Shown here: piece by piece, positions 56,829-64,000 of the stretch
Numbering within the stretch: position 1 is the first letter of the stretch
Layout: every line of letters begins with the position of its first letter
Assembly: GCA_963377175.1 (NCBI GenBank)
Contig: CAUJNA010003777.1
Span: 132,109-196,108, forward strand
Direction: 5' to 3'
Source: Effrenium voratum
Taxonomy: Eukaryota > Sar > Dinophyceae > Suessiales > Symbiodiniaceae
Length of the DNA stretch: 64,000 nucleotides
Notes under the pieces: model-generated
Database searches by the model: none
Told to the model about the DNA's origin: nothing
The model's input: only the letters and a program-made list of their open reading frames with translations
Program-made: the position numbers and the translations under genes

Positions 56829-59172
56829 GTTTTCCCAGAGGCTCCTGGGGCTTTCAACGGAAGACCCGACCCCTCCATTAGACACCCCGGAGGTGTGGGT
56901 CTCAAAACCAGGTTGTTTGAAAATCGGGAGCCTCTGGGTTGGGAGATACTAAGCGCAAGGCGCAGAAGAAGCACGTTGAACAATGTTCAAGAGGTTGGCC
57001 CAGTCAAGCTGTTGTGTGTGTTTGGTTCTGGTTCCCGAAGTTACTTGAATTTTGGTTGGTGTGTTTCTGTCCTGTTTGGTTATTGGTGGTGTCTGTCGTT
57101 TTTGTTGGTTGTGTTTGATTATTGTCATGCACTGTATGGTCGTTGTTTCTTCTGATGATCGTCCTGTAGTTTACGCTGGTTGTTTTTTTTGTTTTTTTGT
57201 TTGCCTTTATTAAGTGTTTTTGCTCGCGCCGCGACTAACGGCGCGGCGCATTTTGCACATCCTTTCACGCTGGTCGAGGCTTCGATGAATTGGGGGGAGG
57301 GGTGTGCCATCTTGCTAATTACGATTGGCCCGCCGAAGGCTCCAAAACTGTTGTTAAAACTCCGACACACGCTTCAGTTCTGTGAGTCATATTACATAGT
57401 TCGCTGCAGTTTGCCAAGAGTGTTCCTTGCGCCGGGTTCTTCGAATGTGTCATCCTACGGGAGCGGAGTTGTTTCACGCCCAGAAATCCTGATGGGCGTT
57501 TGCCAGGGTTGTAAATTCCTTCACGCTGTTCGTGGCGGCGTGACCTTGTTTTTGCAGGGCCTTTTGCACTATGTCGACCTCGGATTAATCAATTTGTTGG
57601 ATGAACAGATAGGTGCTAACAGCGCGTGTTTCCCTAAACAGAGTAAGGGATTCTCTCTTCAATGATCCACTTCCGGGCCAGGATTTTGCTGCAGCCCCTG
57701 CCAAGACTCAACAGGCAGTTCAATCAGGGCCGTGCGAGAAGTGCCCTGTGGTAAGTTGGGGTATCACCGCCTTGTTTCGGAAGCGACACCCACCCGGGTT
57801 CTAACTGGTTCGAAAAGTTAATCTCCATTCTCGTCACCAATCTTTCCTGCGAAAAAAATACATCGCTTCGAGCAATCCCCATTCTCCACAGTCATGAGCT
57901 TTCAACCGTGAACACGGTTGTGTGAATTCAAGCATGGTTTTCGAGTGGCTTGGGGCCTATGACTGCTCAACAAGCTTTGCATTGAGAGCCTTATCCACCA
58001 TCTGTCTGTGTGTAAAACTCCACTTGTCTGCGAGCCGATCTCGAGAACTCAAACGTCGGCGGGATCCACTGGCGAGCCGCTCTGGCGGGATACTCGGCGG
58101 GATCCACTGGCGAGCCGCTCTGGCGGGATACTCGGCGGGATCCACTGGCGAGCAGCTCTGGCGGGATACTGAAAAAGGATCCACTGGCGGGATACTCGGC
58201 GGGATCCACTCGCGAGCTGCTCTGGCGAGCTGCTCTGGCGGGATACTGGTGTAGAAGCATGGCAAACGCGGATTCCAACATAAAATCTAACAACCCCTTC
58301 CTGTCGGGTGGGAGAAAAAATCCAAAGTTAGAGTCCCTTCAAGGATACGCCGCAATTCGCCAACAAAGAGCAGCTGGAGCGCGTAGAACCTCTTTCAAAC
58401 AGCTTGTAAAGGTGGTGGCATTCCTGCCATTTTCCTCAGTTTGCCGCATTGTTTTTCAACCAAGGATTCTTGGGGGGAAGGCGAGCTAAAGACCAGATGG
58501 CGAGGCTTGGCAGGTCCTATGGGCGCGGACCTCCTTCCGACGATTGAAGTGGGTTCCGGGGCCGTCCCCAAAAGCAACGCAGTCTTCCAAAACCCTCCAA
58601 TCGTCAGCTTCCATGATTGATGGTTGGGAGGGCAGTACTTGCCTGTTGGGTTGGCAAACTCTCAACTTTTGGTTGGCGTCATCATTTTCTGGGGCCCCAA
58701 AAGTCAGAAGTTTGTCTGAGCAGAAAGCCTTTGTCGGAGTTTATGATCGTTGCAAGGGCAACACAAGGGGCTATCACATAATTTGACAGCTTAGTGTCTC
58801 AGGATCATGCCTAACTTCCTTCGATCGTATCCCACAATTCGATTCTACTTCTGTCGGCCTATCGTGGCGCATATAGTAACCCAACCCCCCTCCTTCGGGA
58901 CATCTCCCCACGCAGAATGCCCTTAAGGTCTTGGCAAGGGGTTGTTGCTCCATTGACATGTTGGGCCATATACTGCCCACGCAGCCAAATTGTGGCCCCC
59001 TTTGTTCAGACAGTTTTTTTCCTTCCAACTAGCAACCCGAAGGGGATCCACCCGTGTGAGAACCGCCCCCCATACGGGGTCCCACCAAAATGGGTTGTTT
59101 TCCTCTTGGTTTCCCTCCACAGCCACACAAATTAACATAACAACCACAGGCGCAGGTGATTTCCATGGACAG
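56829..59172. other. Intron-like region
   Basis: Contains the 38 bp minisatellite at 58058-58250 and a T/G-rich tract at 57030-57210. A 161-codon frame (57180-57665, contains ATNGAAHFAHPFTLVEASMN) and frames at 58259-58489 (+) and 58395-58577 (-) are protein-like but unsupported. Confidence 0.4.
58058..58250. repeat. 38 bp minisatellite, about five units
   Basis: GGCGGGATCCACTGGCGAGC then CGCTCTGGCGGGATACTC, three regular units followed by shortened and rearranged ones. The unit is not a multiple of three, so frames shift from unit to unit. Confidence 0.9.
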
Positions 59173-59277
59173 GAGGAGCTGAAGCTTGCGGATGAAGCCT
59201 GGGCCCTCTTCCACGAGCTGCGCCGGGAGCTGAGCCGAACTTCACCTGAGCCTATTGAAACGGCTGCGGGTCAATGG
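59173..59277 (+). CDS. Gene B exon, helical segment
   Basis: 35 codons in phase 0-0 between CATGGACAG and CAATGG|GTACTC. Reads EELKLADEAWALFHELRREL then SRTSPEPIETAAGQW, a clear amphipathic helix, unlike the beta-rich neighbours. Acidic/basic balance and lack of stops support coding. An acceptor at CGCAG (59155) would extend the start. Function unknown. Confidence 0.65.
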
Positions 59278-59439
59278 GTACTCAAAATTCAACCTGGTAA
59301 ATGGACAACATGAACTAAATTCTGCGGTCCCCTGTTTGCTTAATTTTGAGCCACAGCCAAATATCACCTTTTGGTTGCAACTTTTAGACGAGTTTCCTCG
59401 TGACTGATGTTGAATGTGAACTTCGGAGTCCGGACTAAG

Positions 59440-59502
59440 ATCAGCATGACCTTCCGGACTCTGAAGTCAATGAACGCCCGCGAAAGGCGGTCTCGTCAAT
59501 CT
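59440..59502 (+). CDS. Gene B exon, basic segment
   Basis: 21 codons in phase 0-0 between GGACTAAG and CAATCT|GTAGGA. Reads ISMTFRTLKSMNARERRSRQ-S, strongly basic. An inverted repeat (CTTCGGAGTCCGGA / TTCCGGACTCTGAAG) overlaps its 5' edge. Boundaries are tentative; a GT at 59514 is an alternative donor. Confidence 0.45.
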
Positions 59503-60190
59503 GTAGGATACAGGTTGGTAGCCTCTGAGATGCGCACTACCCAAACCACCCCAGGGGGAAATAAACATAGGTACCCTGTGTATCACACAGAATAATGTAT
59601 GGAGCGGAGGAGGGGGGCAACATGTTTCCCACTTGAATAGGTAAGGCAAGGCCAACTTAGCTTTCCCCGTAGTTCCCTTACAATCATGACCCCCGCACAA
59701 AAACATCTCAATTGAACCATGACTCCGAATTGTGATTGTTAAAGCCACTGTTTACCCACACCTCTAGTGGGTTTGGGAAAACCAACCCGCCAGTTGTTGG
59801 CAGGTGAATTCAAAAGGAACACCCTTCCAAAGCAACAAGGAAAGAAGGGCACGATTAGAGGTCCGGGACCCTTTAAGGGGACATCTATTGTTGTATGCAA
59901 GTTTTTGGCGGAGACTTCACTTCATTGAAGGAATCTAGTGTTGGCAAGATGTCGCATTGTGGTGGTTATCCATTGGCCCTCGCGTTACCTGAATGTTTCA
60001 AAGTACCATGAGGTTGTTGAGGACTTGAAAACCAAACCAAGTCATGCATTGTCCTTCTGGCTTCGCCGAAACCAGCCCTACACCAGGTGGAATCAAAAGA
60101 ACGCAAACCCAAACCTTTTGCAAGGGTCTAGCTTGAGCAACCAGGCTTCCCATGGTAAACATCCCCCCTTTTCAGCCCCAGGACCCTTAG

Positions 60191-60268
60191 GGCGAGTCCC
60201 GTCTCGTGTACGACGCGCTTCCGCCGTCAGCTGGCAACTATTCCGACCTCAACGACACCAACTCCTCT
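60191..60268 (+). CDS. Gene B exon, 26 codons
   Basis: Phase 0-0 between GACCCTTAG and a GC donor (TCCTCT|GCAGGC). Reads GESRLVYDALPPSAGNYSDL then NDTNSS. Two N-glycosylation sequons (NYS, NDT) fit an extracellular protein. Family not recognised. Confidence 0.6.
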
Positions 60269-62139
60269 GCAGGCCGGCGTGCACCAGACCGGTTGATTTT
60301 TGTTATCCGTTCTTGACATGTCTCTTAGTCTTCCCTGAATAGTTGGCATGAAGCACAACTGGCGAAGCAAGGAATCTTGGTCAAAACAAAAAAAACTTTC
60401 AGCTTCATTCATCAGCTTCTTGAAGGCAACCATAGAAAACAACTCTGAGAGGCAAGTGGTTGTAGACTTCGTTGCAGAAGCGCCCTGTGCCTTTTGCGGG
60501 ATGGGAGCACACCTCCGTGCCGGAAACCCATTGACTCTTCTCCCATGGTTGGGAAGGTTTACGCAGGCACATTTTCGGCCTTTAAATGCAACAAGTTTCA
60601 GGAGCCAGGTAGAAACGTGGCCAACTCCCATGGGGTTTGGGCGCCGTTCAATTGGTACGTTGTGATGCAGGCGGTTGGGGGATTACGTGGGTCAGCCACA
60701 TCTACTAGCTGGTTCACAGGCACCAACCACTTTTGGCTCTTGGTTTGAAGGCATCCCGGCCGGGGCCCCCGGTAGGAATTCTGCATGGGACCTCAGTGGT
60801 TGGTTTGCGAGGAAGCATGGACCTTCAAGCGGGGGCCTGGGAGGGCCATCCCTGCGCCAATGGGATAAGTTTCTAAGCCCTGAACGTGAATTTGATGATC
60901 TCAATGAGGCCTGTTGAAAATTCATGACAGCCAGTAGTACCCTCTTACCCTTTTTTGGGGGAGGGTTCCCCTACTAAAATAGACTACAGAAAAAAGGGTA
61001 CCCTTATTCTAACCTCTCTACTGGAGGACGTAGCAGCGATAGCCTCTTTTGCCCTTTCCACGGCCTCCTTGGGGGTGTGCTTCCGAGCCGCTTTCGATGG
61101 CGTTTCAGGCGAGAGCGTTGAGGCGGCGATGATGGTGCAGGGCAAGGCCGGCTGAAACGAGTAGTTTGCGGTTGCTGAAAGCGGGTCGTACACAGAAGTG
61201 TGTCTTGTTGCGTGTCTTGAGTGCCCATTCCAGGGCAAACATTTGGCAATGTGCACACCTGACCGCTATAAACATGGAAGGTGCATGAAGATCTCGACCC
61301 GTCATTTGTTTAAAGGAAGCTTGTTGCATTGATTATGATGTTATCAAAGAAGCAGCATTAAACATGGCGTGTGTTGTTCTACCCCCCCCCCCCCAAACAA
61401 ACAAGAAACACAACAATACTGGGGATAGTAGATTTGGGGCTAGTGGAAACCATCTTCTGAACGACCGAATCCTCATCCGCAATCCTTAGTGGGAGACCCA
61501 TACAAAACGGGAAACTGCAATTATCTGGCATAATGATGATGCATGGTTGCCTGGGCAATCTCAATGGGGATAAGATATGATGGGACGTGCAATCTCCTGC
61601 TGGGGATTCAAAAAGACACACGTGACGCATGTTTTTGAGCTTGACATGGGCAACCTGCCTCTGCCTTGGCACCTAACCCTAAACTAGATCAATTCCCCAC
61701 CAAAAGGGGAACCACCCTAAATTAGCAATCAAGGTCCTCCGGATGAATCTCAAACAACACACTTGCTTCTCAACATCTAAATCGGGCATGCGTTCCCCCT
61801 CAGACCGCTTGGCTGTGTCCAACTTTTGACACATGCCCCCTTTTGTCAATATTTGATCTGGCCAACAGAAAAGAACCCGAGTGGCTCCTCAGTCGCTTGG
61901 ACTTCCGGTAGATGGGGAGTCTTTTCTAGGTGTAGGACCCGGCCGATCAGCTTGGGTTGAAAAACTCTTTTCGGGCTCCCAGTGTGGCCGTCAATTCACC
62001 ACGGTGAGGTTGGCAAAGCAGAGCCCTTAAACTGGGTGGTGTCCTTTTGGAGTCCCTGAAAACAGCCCAAAGAGGTCCACCATTTCAAGAACCCTAAATC
62101 GTTGTACTCTTCTGAATTCTGCTCCGGTTTTTGTTTTAG
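60269..62139. other. Intron-like region with family A copy and two ambiguous coding blocks
   Basis: Protein-like frame 60675-60917 (+, contains SLRQWDKFLSPEREFDDLNE) ends 20 bp before the family A element. Behind the element, 61034-61153 is coding-like on both strands (plus ...SFALSTASLGVCFRAAFDGV, minus ...PSKAARKHTPKEAVERAKEA), so the strand cannot be decided. C-run at 61382-61394. Confidence 0.4.
60937..61033 (+). repeat. GT...AG dispersed element, family A copy 3
   Basis: 97 bp, GTACCCTCTTACCC to CTGGAGGACGTAG. It has GTAG at the last four bases and GTA just inside the left edge preceded by TA. Coding-like sequence flanks it on both sides, the best candidate for an element acting as a whole intron. 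Confidence 0.85.
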
Positions 62140-62291
62140 GGGTAGCATGGTCAGAACACATGGCATTTCTATGTGCCTACGATGTTGGCCAAGTGGTCAT
62201 CTTCAGTTCGGATCGATGCCAGGATCTGGTGCTCCGGCCACGGCCAATGGGCTTGCTACCGGGCAGGCGGTACCTCATTGAGATGGAGGGA
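62140..62291 (+). CDS. Gene B exon: Ig-like domain, C-terminal strands
   Basis: 152 nt after an excellent tract and acceptor (CCGGTTTTTGTTTTAG), ending GAGGGA|GTCCAG. Contains VAWSEHMAFLCAYDVGQVVI, then FSSDRCQDLVLRPRPMGLLP and GRRYLIEMEG. The order V-V-I-F...L-x-L-x-P...L-x-P-G-x-x-Y-x-I-x-x-x-G is the usual second half of SbsA/Big_5 Ig-like repeats, where G-A-V-x-D-x-A-G-N should follow. It does, in exon 62822. Confidence 0.75.
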
Positions 62292-62317
62292 GTCCAGGAC
62301 TGAAGTCGAAGAACTCA

Positions 62318-62412
62318 ATCCTCGAGTTCCCGGACTTTCTACTTTTTGACGTTGGGTCCGAGTTTGGCGGCAAATGACGCAGCCTTGGAGCTTGTTCCAA
62401 ATCCACTCAGCA
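62318..62412 (+). repeat. Dispersed repeat family C copy
   Basis: CGAGTTCCCGGACTTTCTAC then TTTTTGACGTTGGG and AATCCACTCAGCAAGC; inside the intron between the two Ig-like exons. Confidence 0.6.
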
Positions 62413-62821
62413 AGCATCAGATGAGTTTCCTCTTGGCAGGGGGGTTGGTGTTTAACACGCCGCCGACAAAATTTAGAACTCTCGGTTGGAGGCAGAAGTA
62501 TTGGGGACCCTGTTGATAGCTTCAAAGTCAAATCGTAGCGCAGACATGAGACCTGCACTGGGCCGGCAGTATTCTTTGGCCATAGCAAAGGACAACTAAA
62601 AATGCTTGTGAGAAGAGCGATGATTCCATGCTATCGCTGGTTCTAAGAGAGGCTAGGGACGCAACTTTGGGGTTGCTTCTTCTGGTTCACTCTTAGATGA
62701 AAGAGGAAGGACCATCAACCCCTAGATCTGCAGACGCGGCAGCTCTTGACCCCTTGCCTCTCTGGGAATCCAACAGGGACCATTCGATCAAAATGCGTCA
62801 ATCTCCTCTCAAACAGTTTAG

Positions 62822-62937
62822 GTTGGAGTACGGGAATTCGTCTCCGGAAGCACGCCTACTGGTCGCGCGATTCGCAGGACAAAGCGGGGAACAACTTCGG
62901 GCGGATCAGAAGCTATGACCTTCAGGCTCTGACCTGA
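62822..62937 (+). CDS. Gene B exon: Ig-like terminal strand, possibly last exon
   Basis: Starts after CTCAAACAGTTTAG. Contains IRLRKHAYWSRDSQDKAGNN then FGRIRSYDLQALT and a TGA at 62935-62937. D-K-A-G-N-N-F-G is the hallmark end of SbsA/Big_5 domains (D-x-A-G-N-x-F). The open frame reaches a stop without a compelling donor, so this may be the terminal exon; a GA donor at CTGACCT|GAGACC is the alternative. Confidence 0.65.
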
Positions 62938-63001
62938 GACCAGGAATTCGGAGTTCGTGGCTTCCCTTTGGTTTCCCTTTCTCATTCGGCCATGGGTACC
63001 C

Positions 63002-63092
63002 CCGGTGAACATCCCAATCCAACCACTAAAATAGGTTCTAACATGGGTGGTGCACCTACCCCAAAATGGTACCATTGGTTTTGAACCATGGC
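63002..63092 (+). repeat. Dispersed repeat family E, copy 4
   Basis: CCGGTGAACATCCCAATCCA, CCACTAAAATAGGTTCTAAC, GGTGGTGCACCTACCCCAAA, ATGGTACCATTGGTTTTGAA. The most complete copy. Confidence 0.85.
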
Positions 63093-63117
63093 CATTTCTC
63101 CACATTTTTGTTGCTGG

Positions 63118-63169
63118 TGCGAGAGATGCAGGGAATGAGAAATGGAATGACCCCGAGAAGAACCATCCA
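63118..63169 (+). CDS. Possible short Ig-like exon
   Basis: After GTGCGAG, reads RDAGNEKWNDPEKNHPS to CATCTG|GTGGTT. R-D-A-G-N-E-x-W is similar to the D-x-A-G-N terminal motif. Short, and the acceptor is weak. Confidence 0.35.
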
Positions 63170-63833
63170 TCTGGTGGTTTCCTTAAGGGGACCCCTGGCT
63201 TCATTCCCTCATTCTCTACTGAGCATTAGCAAGTTTTAGGTTGACCACCCAATCTTTGCTCAACTATCGTTCCTTTGAGAAAGAACCAAGGCCATTGCAA
63301 GAGAACCATTCACCCCCCCGAGTTCCTGGACCTTATACTTTTTGGGAAAACCATGTTTAGTCGTAAATAGAAAGCTTGGAGTTATTTTTGGCACTCCACG
63401 GAAATTGGCTTTAAACCAACCTGAAAAGATTCTCTCCAACAAACACATAACCATTTCTGGGAGGGGATGTTAAGGGTTGATAAAAGATATGTCATCACCT
63501 GTGGTCAGAAGAGAGTTTGGACCACTGCAAATCTGTGGCCTCTGAAAGAGCAGTGCGTTTTGGCGCAAGTGCATGGAAAGAAGAAATGCTCCAATTTGGG
63601 AGGTCTCCGAAAGGAGCGAATATATAGTACCAAAATACCCACCAATGCTCTTGGAGGTGTTTTTGTTCCTTCCAAGCAGAAGGTTCCTTACCAAGGAACG
63701 TGGTCTTGAGGTTCCATTTTGGCAAGGGCCGCGAGATGAGGTTTTGCGTATTTGCCAGTGAGGGTTGGGTTTGTTTCTCTAACCCACTCCCTGGGTGTCT
63801 GAACTTTATACTTTTGGGAAAGCCATGTTTAGT

Positions 63834-63933
63834 TCTAGGGGTAACTTCCCCGTTCTTTCCAGGGATCCTTCTTTCTAGAAAACCACCACAAACCCTGGGG
63901 AAATGGCTGGTTTTTGAAAAGAACGATGGCCGA
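63834..63933 (-). repeat. Dispersed repeat family D, inverted copy
   Basis: CTAGGGGTAACTTCCCCGTT, CTTTCCAGGGATCCTTCTTT, CCTGGGGAAATGGCTGG, TTTGAAAAGAACGATGGC: the reverse complement of 56035-56133. A family C fragment is fused to its left edge. Confidence 0.8.
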
Positions 63934-64000
63934 AAAGAATGGGGAATCACCCCCTAGTCAATGCACAGTTTGCGCTTTTTGGCCACTTCCCTCCGGAAGT

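Larger units (their letters stand above)
62938..64000. other. Repeat-rich right end
   Basis: Family E (63002-63092), family C (63320-63400, 63785-63835, and one leaving the window), and family D inverted (63834-63933). A short coding-like stretch near 63118-63169 (RDAGNEKWNDPEKNHPS) again resembles a D-x-A-G-N end and may be another exon. Confidence 0.5.

Noticed and set aside
57957..58293. Minus-strand Ile-Pro-Pro-rich frame
   Set aside because: Produced by the 38 bp minisatellite.

Overview
This window looks like nuclear DNA of a dinoflagellate; a Suessiales-type genome (Symbiodiniaceae or Polarella) is my best guess, from memory of such genomes and not from any search. The reasons are these. 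No long gene is present. Instead there are short GC-rich coding blocks of about 50-195 nt, nearly all readable only on the + strand. They are bounded by AG acceptors and GT, or sometimes GC, donors, and are separated by introns of 0.3 to more than 5 kb. The introns are full of short dispersed repeats, simple repeats and minisatellites. At roughly 50% GC, dozens of 60-150 codon open frames are expected by chance, so ORF length alone is not evidence here. I called exons only where splice sites, phase and protein-like composition agree. All exon edges are hand-read.

Layout. (1) 0.8-9.0 kb: about seven + strand exons (gene A). The first six chain in a consistent phase; the protein family is not recognised. 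(2) 9-24 kb: a repeat block. It holds a (CA)n tract, a 4.7 kb pyrimidine/purine minisatellite, a 0.5 kb element with terminal inverted repeats, a GC-rich minisatellite, a 100-N assembly gap, and a 1.8 kb satellite of 73 bp monomers grouped in a 293 bp higher-order unit. (3) 24.9-63 kb: about 20 + strand exons (gene B, possibly several genes). Four or five exons at 29.0-31.4 kb read as one SbsA/Big_5-type Ig-like domain. Exons at 36.9-48.7 kb read as Kelch/Asp-box repeats. Exons at 49.9-63 kb return to Ig-like (SbsA-type) sequence, ending near a hallmark D-K-A-G-N segment. This suggests a modular surface or secreted protein, or a same-strand row of such genes, which fits dinoflagellate unidirectional gene order.

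The introns carry at least ten families of short (about 50-120 bp) dispersed repeats. One family begins with GT and ends with AG in all three copies, and a second abuts or closely flanks an exon in all three copies. Both are candidates for introner-like, intron-generating elements. A Stowaway-like MITE with a TA target duplication sits directly behind an exon and may itself be most of an intron. No rRNA, convincing tRNA, CRISPR array, bacterial operon or complete transposase gene was found.
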